NCBI RefSeq assembly: GCF_001949145.1 | Contig: NW_019091436.1 | Coordinates: 1,046,115-1,099,807 of the forward strand | DNA from: Acanthaster planci | Taxonomy: Eukaryota; Echinodermata; Asteroidea; Valvatida; Acanthasteridae | DNA: 53,693 nt | Reading direction: 5' to 3' | In this document: one piece after another, positions 47,001-53,693 of the stretch | How the letters are laid out: each line of letters begins with the position of its first letter | Numbering within the stretch: position 1 is the first letter of the stretch | Notes under the pieces: model-generated | What the model saw: the letters and a program-made list of their open reading frames with translations, nothing else | The model's database searches: none | What the model was told of the DNA's origin: nothing | Translations under genes and position numbers: made by a program

Positions 47001-50000
47001 AAGGTCTTTGCCAAACAGACAGCAGAAGATCAAACTATCAGGCAGGTCAGTCCCAGAACAGGGATAACCCCCCCCCCAAGACTGGTAGTCATTTGCTTGG
47101 CTTCATTTTGTGTAATGCTAGTCATTGAATCATTTCTCTGTTTCTAATACTTTTTCTGATCTTTTTCTCCTGGGTAGAACCACAGGTGTAGTTTTGTAAT
47201 TGTAATTTACCGGTATGTCTTGGTTTCGTATTTTGTACCTGCATGTTTGAAAGATAGTTACATGTTTCAGTGTTGTGGTTAACAGAAGTTTGCAGCATGG
47301 ATTACTTTCAGAGATGAAAATCTATCACTTGCAGCTACTTTCTTTGAATTTGGATGCAGGTGACTGAAGATTACCAACAGACTGTTACATTTAACTCGGA
47401 TGGAGAGTCCAAATCCAGCCAAAAGCCAGAAGGCTTCTCGGATGCCAAAGAAGACTCTAGCCCAACTTTGGGCCAAAACGTTGTTGATCCAAACACGGAG
47501 ACAAGTAACACAGAAGATAAGGAGCTTGTTGCCCCCGAAGAGACTGTCATTGTTGTTTCAAATGGAGAAAACTCGAGGGATGAGCCAGCCAGTCCCATCA
47601 AAGAGCCCAGCGTTGTTAGCCACAAGACGGAGGACTCACAGGAAGGCCAAAAAGCCCTCTCAGGAAGTCCTTCAACTGACTTGACAGAACCCGTCAGAAC
47701 CACTGATCTGGACAGCAACGTGAAGCTTGAGGATACCAAAGAACAGAACAGTACAGGCAAGCCAGGCATCAGGGACGGTCTTGTGATCAATGATGGGGCA
47801 TGCTTCTTCGGTGATCTGGAAAGTGAGGAAGGAGTTTGCGTCAACTTTGACCTCGAGGAAGATAGTGTAACAGGTGAGTTTTTCCTTGTCATTGCTATCT
47901 TTCAGTTTATCCAGTCATCAGTTTTCTTCCTTCTCTCCAGTGCTGCTCTCCTTCTGTGTATTTTCTCCAGCGCATTCTTTTTCAAATTCCCTCGTATCAC
48001 ATGCATGTAAATAACCTGTGGTACCTTGAAAAAATGCTATTGCATTCAAGTGCATACTGGTGTCTGCTACAGGCTCGTCAAGTATCAATCTTAAATTGCT
48101 GATTTGGGGAGTATGCAGAAATAAAGCCTTTTGCAAGTTTAAATTTAAATAAAATCTGCTACACTGAGTCGTCTGATTGCAATAAATATAATTTGAATTT
48201 CCCAGACTAAAGACACTGTTGCTATAGATACCTTGTGCTTCGGGGCTAGCTTTTGCATAGTGACCACCATCTCTGGAAGGAACTGGTTCCTTTCTGTCAC
48301 TGTGTATTGGTAGTCGGCACAAGGTGTCTCTTATGCAACTAGGCAAAAGCGTGCGCTGAATCATGACGTATAGCGACAGTGTCTTTAGTATGGAGAATGC
48401 AAATTGATACATATATGTTTATGTGAATTTAACGAACTCAGTGTACCACACTTTATTCAAATTTAACTTGCAAAAGGCTTATTCTGCCTGACTGAAAGAC
48501 ATAGCAGCGTCAGTGTGTGTATCTCATGAACGCTGACAAAGGCTGCTTTTTTAATAGCTGTAGCTTTTTGCAGTTAGATTTTTATTTCAACCACAATGCC
48601 ACTCCATAACTTGCTGCTGTTTGCATTAATGTGAAGTAGGAAGCAACCTGTAGCATAACCCCCGACCATTTTGCTATCTTCCAAAATAAAGTTTTACTTT
48701 TGTTAATAAGTTGGCAAGAATTAAGAACAACAGAATGCAAAATATGTTTGTTGGATGAATTTATTGCAGGCCTCTGTCAATTTTTGTTGAGGCTTACTTC
48801 ACATTGCTGTAAATTTAACTTGTTGGATTTGTGCATCTGGGTTTGACAGGGTGAACCTGTGTGTAGTTCAAGACAAGTTTGAAGTGGTCGTCTCATGACT
48901 TTGAACCTGTGTAAAATAGTCAGCCCATTTTGATCTCACCCAACAAACTGGCTGTACTCCCTGACCAAACCTCTGCCCGGTCATTTAGCCTCCCGTCCAC
49001 TGAAAGAAAATTCTTTGGATATCAGTCTGAAGTATTCGAGTACTGAAGAATTTGTAGTCTGTGTGTTAATGTTTGCCCAGAATCAGAAGTACATGTACAT
49101 GTACGTGTACATTGCTTTGACCAGTAGCTGTTGGAAACCTTCACGTTAGCCTTGTCATCTGCTGAGCGCTAGCAGGGCACAAGCCAACAAGTCATGCCGC
49201 TTAACGTGCCACTGGCTGGTACTTGGCTAATATTACCGGTAGCTTGGCTCATCAATTCATTAAGCCAAATTTTCATGTACACGTGTGTGGCCACTGCACT
49301 GGCCAGGATCTTTGGAAACAATTTGTAATATTTTTTTTGTGTAGTTAGATGTACATGTAGCTCAGTCGCAATTCTAGTTTTCAAACCATCATTCTTGTGT
49401 GCATTATTGATACTTTCTCCTGAGGTTTTATGACATTTTTCATTAAACTCTGTGTGTTTGAAACCACTAACTTAAGGGCTTTGTGCCGACGCTTTCATCC
49501 ACATGGAAGGTTTATCCCACCTTATGTAGTCATCGCTCTGAAAATGGAAGCATATCTTACCTGTACTTGGCTTGTGTACACACATGTATTATGTGGCTTC
49601 AGCTGGAGATAACACACATTCCTATGGATGCTGCTAGCGTCTGGTTTCTCATATTCATACGTATGTACATCTACATGTAGTTGCAAGTGTTCATTCAGGC
49701 ACAGGCTAAGCCTTGTAACTTGTGTGTACATTATACCCAGCAAGAAATGAGACTGAGGGGGTACCCCCCCAACATGTCCAATCCCTTTACACATTCCAGA
49801 CTATTGTTACTTAACACATCCCCCCAAGATGTCTGAAAGGAATTTCCCAGATTCCTGCGAGACAATGACCAACACAAAGCAGGGGGGGTTCTCTCCGTCT
49901 CATATCTTGCTGCATATGGTGTACATTCATCTATTGAGGTCAACAAAAGGCCTATTGTTTCTTAGCTGTTTAACCCCTTCATACCAGGAGCCATCCATAG

Positions 50001-52797
50001 CTGCCACTTTGTGTGAGGATTAGTGCATACCACACATACATTCTATTCATCATGCACCTGCGGTTTCAATGTGGGCCCGCTGCTGGACAGAGCTTTGCAT
50101 ATTTGACATACTGCAGCCCAGCAGTCATGGTCAAAAGAATCCCAGCGTGAAGGGGTTAAGCGTTTCCTTGCAGAAACATTTGCCAAAGAGGCGTAAATGT
50201 TAATCAAGATCACCTTGTGCGAACCATTCAGTATTTTAAGTACTTCCAACTACAGTGGAACGCTGCTATACCGAACACCGCTATAGCGAACATTCGGCTG
50301 TACCAAACATTGTCCTTTGCTCCCACTAATTTGTGCACAGAACCTACCGAACACTATTCAGTTGCCGTTTGTAATTCCTGAATGTCAGCATGATAAAACA
50401 GTCGGTGTTTTTTATGTTGGAAAGTGAAAAGTGGCCAGTATTTGCCCAAGGATTAGAAAGGAAAGCCACTAGTTGTCAATGGTATTGAATAGACACTGGT
50501 TTTGTGACTCCATATGATCGGGTGTGGAAGAAAACCGCACGTATGCGCACGGTGGCATTGCACTATCAATTGTCTAAAGAGGGCACCGCTGATACACAAA
50601 TCAACTGGGATTCGCCACAGCATGCATCAGAGATGGATCCTGAGCGTTGGTTTCACGACTTTTAGGATGAACTTGAAATCAATTTTTTGGCTCAAGTTTA
50701 ATTAAAAAACAAAAATAATTAACAGATACATTTCTAGAAACCTTAAACTTGAATGCAACAGCAAAACATCTCAAAAACAGCGAGCCAAGGTATCACAAGA
50801 GGGTGCACTTCGGTTAGACAAGAGAGGGCGCTTTTCAACATGGCAACGAAACGTTCGGCAGTTAAATTCGCTATACCAAATGACTGCTATACCAAACATG
50901 TAGCGTGGACCCCGTCTTGTTTGTTATAGCGGCATTCCACTGTATTGAAATGAGTCTATTAATGTTACTCTACTTGCATTTGTGTATTAAACAAACTTAC
51001 ATAAATCTAACTTTTTGTGGTAACTTTTTGGGGAGAAAATGGGGAAGTTTTGAAAAGCTTTATAGTGAAATTTAAATAAAGTGAAATAGCCAGACCCAAG
51101 TCCAACTTCACTTTGATATCCTGCCTTCTAAACGTTCCCAATACAGATCAAAAGAGTCCTTCAGAACCCACTCCAGATTTACAACCACCAGTAAGTGAAG
51201 GCCCTACCTCCTTTGCACAGAAAGAAAGTAAGGATGGAAATCTACAGTCTGCTTCCACTGTGGAAGAAAATGCTGAGTCCTTGAACAAATTGTCATATGA
51301 GGAGGAAGTTCAGTTAGCAAGCCTGACATCTACTGACAGGGCAAAGTCCAAAGCTGACCCACCATCAGAGTCAAAAACATTGCCTCAAGTTGATCCCGTG
51401 AGAGATGGTACAATTGGAACACTAGGAATTGAGTCAGTAAACCCTGGCAGAAGTGCTGCCAAAGATGCAGTCCCTTCTGGAGATTCTGGCTTGGAGTCCG
51501 AGGTTATCACACATGATACTAAATCAGTTTTGATTGACAAGGACTCAGCAGTGACGGAAACACCAGTTGTGGAAGTGTCAAAATGTGACAGCACCACAGA
51601 TGAGCCAACTCTGGGTACCTCCCTGAAAGCAGAGAGCAGCTTGAAGGAGTCCCGAGCTTCCCACCGCCATCACCCCTACGAGAGAAAGAGGTGGGATGAG
51701 GAAGAGGAGGAGGAAGCCTCGGGGCAGAAGTACAGCAAGCACCTGGCAGTCCCGGAGCTGGAGAAGCTCATGCAGAACTACACCATCGCCGCCTACAAGG
51801 ATCGGCCACGCAGTCGGCGGGCATCCGGCCCCCAGCCCGACTATGACCACCCGCGGCACTCACCGGCCCGCTTCAGGGATGTGGCGCGGGAGTTCAGCCG
51901 CGGCAAAGCAGAGAACAGCAAGGAGGACCGGCAGGATGTGAAGACCATGGTCGCCAAGCAGCAGAAGAAGAAGACACAACTCCAGGAGCTTGAGAGAAAG
52001 TTGACCAAGGGGCCTCCTGGAGAGATGTCAGAAACGGCCTATGAGATTGAAATGCGTTGCTATGAGGATCAGGTGAGATTAGGTGGTGTTTACTTTATAG
52101 AAAATTGTTCAGAGTTTGTAAATATTTGTCAGAGTCTTTTGGGACAAGCATAATATAGATTGTTATATTGGATGTGATCTTGTACGGTATTTACAAGTAC
52201 GAACCAAGTACATTTCATTTGTTAAGTGTAAATGTAGATTATATTTTTGGTAACTTAATAGGTTGCCTGCAAAATGTGTGTCAGTAGGGTATTTCACATG
52301 CATAAATTGTATGTGTGTCCATTTTGAAACAATTTAGCTTTCATCCGCAAAACCTTAAAACATACTTGCTAAAAAGATCATGAGTTTGAATATTTGATTG
52401 TAAGAAAACAGATTTTCTTGTATGTAATTTTAAAAAAGTTTCATGGGCAAAATAAAGAGAAACCTGTAGATGTCTTATTAAGTTTAAAATTTGCAACTTT
52501 GAAGTTGAGTGTTCCTTTCCTTTAAAATCCTTTCTCACCTCACTTTTATTTCATCATCATCTTATGCCTTCTCCCTCCTCTTTAAAACCTTGCCCTTTCC
52601 CTTCTTTGTCCTCTGACCTCATTTGGGTCCAGGTGAAGTCCGGCCATCAAGAGGGGTCCCAGCAAGACCAAGCCCCCACCTCCAACAGGCAAGCGCCGCC
52701 CAGTTGTACGCATCGACCCCCAGGCAATACCCTTAGGCATGCAGTCTCAGTGTTGTGTAACCGCACCGTTGGGTTTGTGTCTCTCATTCCAGTTTAA
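22067..52797 (+). CDS. TASOR/TASOR2-like HUSH complex scaffold (18-19 exons; 3' end uncertain)
   Basis: Eighteen phased exons give about 2,180 codons: 22067-23085, 28566-28714, 29284-29379, 29827-29899, 31098-31189, 33796-33939, 36863-37014, 37752-37909, 40293-40419, 40896-41005, 41513-41616, 42465-42615, 43131-43889, 44322-45671, 45896-46397, 46934-47045, 47360-47873, 51147-52072, with a doubtful exon at 52633. The pseudo-PARP domain (DUF3715) is clear: LIHNEE, ELMESYAF, MGVYLSRYADII, YLYEFGE, RPRQVCPYAVVSYTY. A SPOC-like region follows (FLVWKGMLCAKSEPLCSA through VTMFVFP). The rest is mostly disordered with coiled coils. TASOR is the nuclear scaffold joining MPP8 and periphilin for H3K9me3 silencing of transposons; its PARP-like domain is catalytically dead in vertebrates. 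Vertebrates have TASOR and TASOR2; this looks like the single ancestral type. Exon 1 needs a one-base frame change to reach exon 2. Confidence 0.85.
23325..23778 (+). repeat. Left arm of large intronic inverted repeat
   Basis: Read forward, this arm matches the reverse complement of 25256-25799 over almost its full length. Shared blocks include ggcaaaaac..aggcaacacat, the atcgatcgatc cluster, cctcttccagcacca, ccatagcccaccagcacac, gagttgtcagatgggtgttt, cccctggatgggatgccagt and ttttattttccacact. Similarity is high by eye, with a few indels. Confidence 0.85.
23779..25255. other. Spacer of the inverted repeat; unrecognised minus-strand ORF inside
   Basis: AT-rich. A 161-codon minus-strand ORF at 24008-24493 begins MNNLIKRNIMLKVHAWEIIN and has a hydrophobic stretch (LIFTLILLPLLMIIDI). 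It matches no family I recognise and may be chance. No transposase motif was seen. Confidence 0.3.
25256..25799 (-). repeat. Right arm of large intronic inverted repeat
   Basis: Inverted partner of the arm at 23325-23778. It is somewhat longer because of extra copies of a cttcatcggtcttt unit (about 25575-25625) and of gatcgatc runs (about 25675-25740). With the left arm and a spacer of about 1.5 kb it would form a stem of about 450 bp. Confidence 0.85.
26469..27238. mobile_element. Degenerate inverted-repeat element (non-autonomous DNA transposon?)
   Basis: The left end agcagtgttctcc...agcagggcggc and the reverse complement of the right end (agcatctttctcccc...agcagggcgggc) share the first and last blocks of about 40 bp. 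Internal sequence is non-coding. The ends differ enough that the limits are approximate. Confidence 0.4.
28566..28714 (+). CDS. TASOR-like exon 2, start of pseudo-PARP domain
   Basis: It encodes GLFQEVSLQSREFLKDILP and then RFTFTKAQLIHNEELT, matching FTYCKARLVHNEF of TASOR. Acceptor ttgccttgtag, donor GTATGC, phase 1 in and 0 out. Confidence 0.9.
29284..29379 (+). CDS. TASOR-like exon 3, pseudo-PARP domain
   Basis: It encodes FHERRKEMKDEGRTEKELME then SYAFIATD, matching the KRRELKFDGR...ELSESYAF block of TASOR. Phase 0-0, donor GTAAGT. Confidence 0.9.
29827..29899 (+). CDS. TASOR-like exon 4, pseudo-PARP domain
   Basis: It encodes AEKMCQDGVSATGG and LGNPKMG, matching ICEKGLHVG...LGSPSMG of TASOR. 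Phase 0 in, 1 out, donor GTGAGT. Confidence 0.85.
29900..31097. other. TASOR-like intron 4
   Basis: No coding exon seen. Contains the SINE-like stretch at 30190 and a catgtacatgtac palindrome near 30784. Confidence 0.5.
30190..30275 (-). repeat. Possible SINE-like repeat, second copy
   Basis: Partner of 4185-4300, in TASOR-like intron 4 (agactgaaaaccaaactg, then gagattggaacctagctc). Confidence 0.35.
31098..31189 (+). CDS. TASOR-like exon 5, pseudo-PARP domain core
   Basis: It encodes GVYLSRYADIIKREG then ILIILKILK. GVYLSRYAD is the most recognisable TASOR family signature and corresponds to the NAD-pocket strand of true PARPs. Phase 1 in, 0 out. Confidence 0.95.
31509..31883. mobile_element. 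MITE family A, copy 1
   Basis: About 375 bp with terminal inverted repeats of about 45 bp (left gttaaatttgaataaaatct, mirrored at the right end). It shares most of its length with 48116-48486, for example cagactaaagacactgttgc. In TASOR-like intron 5. Confidence 0.85.
33796..33939 (+). CDS. TASOR-like exon 6, pseudo-PARP domain loop
   Basis: It encodes GRVKAMPLNYTSVLEPIPNY and DSHVAKSSALDMTKLSSL, like KGKIKSI...HECHVSKNANRITSLLAY in TASOR. Phase 0-0, donor GTAAAT. Confidence 0.9.
33940..36862. other. TASOR-like intron 6 (2.9 kb)
   Basis: AT-rich with short homopolymers (A run near 34340) and a tacatgtacat palindrome near 35043. No exon or clear inverted repeat was seen. Confidence 0.5.
36863..37014 (+). 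CDS. TASOR-like exon 7, end of pseudo-PARP domain
   Basis: It encodes IYLYEFGELDMVKRPRQVCP then YAVVSYTYQEP, almost identical in pattern to YYFYEYGF...RRPRHVCPYAVVSF of TASOR. Phase 0 in, 2 out, donor GTGAGT. Confidence 0.95.
37045..37175 (+). repeat. Possible degenerate tRNA-derived SINE
   Basis: Just after exon 7, ggatttgaatccagcc resembles a pol III B box (GGTTCGAATCC), preceded by a weak A-box-like tagctccaggctcacgg. Downstream, gtgtcctcaagcaaggc resembles the conserved core of V-SINE/Deu-type elements. Heavily diverged. Confidence 0.4.
37752..37909 (+). CDS. TASOR-like exon 8, Pro/His-rich linker
   Basis: It encodes a low-complexity linker (SANHHHAQSMPPLAPLAS, then basic-Thr-Pro) joining the pseudo-PARP and SPOC-like regions. 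It is supported by phase (2 in, 1 out) and donor GTAAGT; the sequence itself is not conserved. Confidence 0.8.
38205..38449. mobile_element. MITE with 39-bp terminal inverted repeats
   Basis: The left end gggtcattccatgag..ggggcacaatttgtga is the inverse of the right end with about two mismatches over 39 bp. It is 245 bp in all, non-coding, in TASOR-like intron 8. No clear target-site duplication was seen. Confidence 0.85.
40293..40419 (+). CDS. TASOR-like exon 9, start of SPOC-like region
   Basis: It encodes NHFLVWKGMLCAKSEPLCSA, corresponding to NYTLWKGQLLNKGKLLC at the start of the TASOR SPOC-like domain. Phase 1 in, 2 out, donor GTAAGT. Confidence 0.9.
40896..41005 (+). CDS. TASOR-like exon 10, SPOC-like region
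   Basis: It encodes PAVINFKTKISFAKMHAYFP then SGIFASGIPLTSNIRE. Phase 2 in, 1 out, acceptor ctcttgcag, donor GTAGGC. Confidence 0.85.
41513..41616 (+). CDS. TASOR-like exon 11, SPOC-like region
   Basis: It encodes RRNKYVVYCELQHNQEST, then a helix (YQQLLQFMLLNQA). Phase 1 in, 0 out, donor GTGAGT. Confidence 0.85.
41617..42464. other. TASOR-like intron 11
   Basis: No supported exon. A T run lies near 41710; otherwise unique-looking. Confidence 0.5.
42465..42615 (+). CDS. TASOR-like exon 12, domain after SPOC
   Basis: It encodes GNVTMFVFPTSTLSHD, then ETLHVLFTARSP, matching the KREFIMFPYDSRL...LNAYIFRP block of TASOR. Phase 0 in, 1 out, donor GTGAGT. Confidence 0.85.
43131..43889 (+). CDS. 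TASOR-like exon 13, includes four HPMY repeats
   Basis: It encodes a disordered Ser/Pro/Gln-rich region. The tetrapeptide HP(M/V)Y occurs four times (codons at 43550, 43619, 43691 and 43763) spaced 23, 24 and 24 residues, each followed by S or N. An earlier helical stretch (QLMLRIGLLSMFTR) may be ordered. Donor GTAAGG, phase 1-1. Confidence 0.9.
44322..45671 (+). CDS. TASOR-like exon 14, coiled coils and MKxxLN motif pair
   Basis: 1,350 bp. It begins with a predicted coiled coil (QQAEITRLQEEMRILRRHKE), then a long disordered, acidic/Ser-rich region, then SEMKAFLN and TDMKSYLN 21 residues apart, and ends in a second heptad-like helix (TIEEIDNEIRRLNKEKERLK). Phase 1-1; acceptor ggaatgtag, donor GTGTGT. 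Confidence 0.85.
45896..46397 (+). CDS. TASOR-like exon 15
   Basis: It starts with a basic stretch (KPKKLPFINSVDLKGLGRIP), continues disordered, and ends with what looks like a folded segment (LYMVVLTRKFLEGG, then an amphipathic helix). Phase 1 in, 2 out, donor GTAAGA. Confidence 0.85.
46934..47045 (+). CDS. TASOR-like exon 16
   Basis: It encodes a helical-looking piece (ETEEERFFSQNAAAAIRKVF). Phase 2 in, 0 out, donor GTCAGT. It continues the folded segment begun at the end of exon 15. I do not recognise it as a named domain. Confidence 0.8.
47360..47873 (+). CDS. TASOR-like exon 17, acidic disordered region
   Basis: Ser/Glu/Asp-rich, ending in a patterned acidic stretch (GACFFGDLESEEGVC, NFDLEEDSV) that may be a short binding motif. 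Phase 0 in, 1 out, donor GTGAGT. Confidence 0.85.
48116..48486. mobile_element. MITE family A, copy 2
   Basis: About 371 bp. The left end cagaaataaagccttttgca is mirrored by the right end (tgcaaaaggcttattctg). Same family and orientation as 31509-31883. In TASOR-like intron 17. Confidence 0.85.
49970..50159. mobile_element. piggyBac-like MITE with TTAA ends (190 bp)
   Basis: TTAA is at both ends (49970-49973 and 50156-50159), followed by inverted ccccttca..cc motifs (ttaaccccttcataccagg on the left; its inverse agcgtgaaggggttaa on the right). TTAA target duplication plus CCC-type ends is typical of piggyBac. Confidence 0.7.
50251..50944. mobile_element. pogo/Tc1-like MITE with TA ends
   Basis: The left end tacagtggaacgctgctata mirrors the right end tatagcggcattccactgta over about 22 bp, with TA at both borders. 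Repeated gctataccgaac-type units occur near both ends. It is 694 bp with no transposase ORF. Confidence 0.75.
51147..52072 (+). CDS. TASOR-like exon 18, acidic then basic C-terminal region
   Basis: The first half is disordered and AT-rich in codon third positions. From about 51650 it turns GC-rich and encodes HHPYERKRWDEEEEEEASG, SKHLAVPELEKLMQNYT, RFRDVAREFSRGKAE and a coiled coil (QKKKTQLQELERKLTK). Donor GTGAGA at 52073. I cannot assign this C-terminal module to a known domain. Confidence 0.85.
52633..52797 (+). CDS. TASOR-like exon 19 or terminal exon (doubtful frame)
   Basis: A strong acceptor (ctcatttgggtccag) follows a long pyrimidine tract. In the phase left by exon 18 the frame stops at 52795-52797. 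A shifted frame gives a more protein-like reading (KRGPSKTKPPPPTGKRRP, VVRIDPQAIPLG) if one G of the cggcc at 52641-52645 is extra. The gene may end here or splice on beyond the window. Confidence 0.4.
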   Translation: MKSGHQEGSQQDQAPTSNRQAPPSCTHRPPGNTLRHAVSVLCNRTVGFVSLIPV

Positions 52798-53693
52798 CTT
52801 GTGTGTGTTTTGTAAGGTCCACCTGATCATCTGTGTGTTTCCTGCATAAGCTTCTGTGAACATTCCATGTTTTTATCACATAGAGCTGCAAGGCCCTCAA
52901 AATTTGCTTGACAGTATTTAATGAGACCGAGGAAGCTTGCTTTCCACGGAAGTTTGAATTTGCAGTCGGCATTTCTTCTGTAAACCAACTTTCTGGTCTA
53001 GGGAATCACGTAAAGGTTAATCGCTGTCCTGAAAAGTTCTGGTAGAGCTGTTTGGTGTTGAAAAAAAATCATTTTGTTGCAACTGTGTTGCAGAAATAAA
53101 GTAGATCTTTGGTGGGAACAGTACATGCTGTTGACTACATTGAAAAAAAAACTGTAAGCTTTCTTTAATCCCCTGATTGAAGTTCCAGTTTTAGGATAAC
53201 TAGTTATTTGTACATCCCAGAAGTTGTTGAATATATAGCAGTAATATAACAAGTAGCTATTTAATCTGCAGCTACGTTTATTGTTACGACTGTCACAAAA
53301 TCAACTGCTCTGGTCTTTTTTGCTAAGAACTGAGGTTTGCCAACTGATGTTGAGAATACCTGATATGAGAATGCATGAATGCTTCAAACATTGGTCTGCA
53401 CACAGACGAGGCAGAATGTGTTTCCCCTTGCTCTCACCAATTCCTTGAGAACTATCACAGCAGCCTAACAGTTCAAGCACTGCTTTTAGTCTGTGATTAG
53501 CACCGTCTCATGCTTTGTTTCACTGCTAACCCTAGCCCCCTCAGATCTGCCTGATTTTAACACCTGGTTTGTTTGAGTTTTGATAGAGCCAGAAATGCAT
53601 GAGACTAACCTGCACTATTTTGTTCATGTTCAATGATTTTGCCATTGCGTTGTTGTGTGATGTTGATTATTAACCCAAACTGCCCAAAACCTG
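52798..53693. other. Right edge: no coding exon seen
   Basis: AT-rich, either 3' UTR or intron of the TASOR-like gene. A plus-strand AATAAA occurs at about 53095 (gcagaaataaagtag) and could be a poly(A) signal if the gene ends near 52.8 kb. Confidence 0.4.

Larger units (their letters stand above)
47874..51146. other. TASOR-like intron 17 (3.3 kb), transposon-rich
   Basis: Three separate non-autonomous elements (48116-48486, 49970-50159, 50251-50944) and a tacatgtacatgtacgtgta stretch near 49090. No exon was seen. Confidence 0.6.

Noticed and set aside
47371-47892. Minus-strand 173-codon ORF opposite TASOR-like exon 17
   Set aside because: It lies opposite a phased exon of the TASOR-like gene and is Ser/Leu-rich as expected from the complement of Glu/Ser codons.
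48000-48412. Minus-strand ORF 47918-48412 as a gene
   Set aside because: Most of it falls in a MITE copy; a similar ORF in the other copy (31318-31725) reflects the shared repeat, not a protein.

Overview
This is nuclear DNA from an animal. Genes are split into short exons with GT-AG introns, the DNA between exons is AT-rich and full of small DNA-transposon remnants, and there is one assembly gap of 336 N. The three genes have clear vertebrate relatives, and their order (an IL17RD-like receptor, an ASB13-like ankyrin/SOCS gene, a TASOR-like gene) recalls two vertebrate loci that look like duplicates of one ancestral block. I therefore favour an invertebrate deuterostome such as an echinoderm, hemichordate or amphioxus. 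The sequence alone does not fix the species.

Layout. (1) Positions 69-13335, plus strand: 15 coding exons of a single-pass receptor of the interleukin-17 receptor family, with its N-terminus missing to the left. Its ectodomain and cytoplasmic SEFIR domain look most like IL17RD (SEF), but four EGF-like modules sit between the IL17R ectodomain and the membrane helix. (2) Positions 15143-17881, minus strand: a complete six-exon ASB gene (six ankyrin repeats plus SOCS box, 271 residues), closest to ASB13. It is tail-to-tail with the receptor. (3) From 22067 to about 52.8 kb or beyond, plus strand: a very large gene for a TASOR/TASOR2-like protein, the scaffold of the HUSH silencing complex. At least 18 well-phased exons encode the pseudo-PARP domain, a SPOC-like domain and a long, mostly disordered, low-complexity C-terminal half. 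It is head-to-head with the ASB gene across about 4.2 kb.

The genes are not an operon. The likely roles are receptor signalling at the cell surface, a substrate receptor for a Cullin-5 ubiquitin ligase, and chromatin silencing of transposons and other intron-poor DNA. The introns hold TTAA-flanked piggyBac-like elements, a TA-flanked pogo/Tc1-like element, two copies of one MITE family, a MITE with 39-bp terminal repeats, a 2.5-kb inverted repeat with roughly 0.45-0.55-kb arms, and a 23-bp tandem array.

The points most worth checking are the three-gene linkage, the EGF insertion into an IL17RD-type receptor, an evenly spaced HPMY peptide repeat in the TASOR-like protein, the large intronic inverted repeat, and two places where the TASOR-like reading frame seems to slip by one base. 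Exon limits were read by eye from splice sites and codon phase; they have not been tested against transcripts or by database search.
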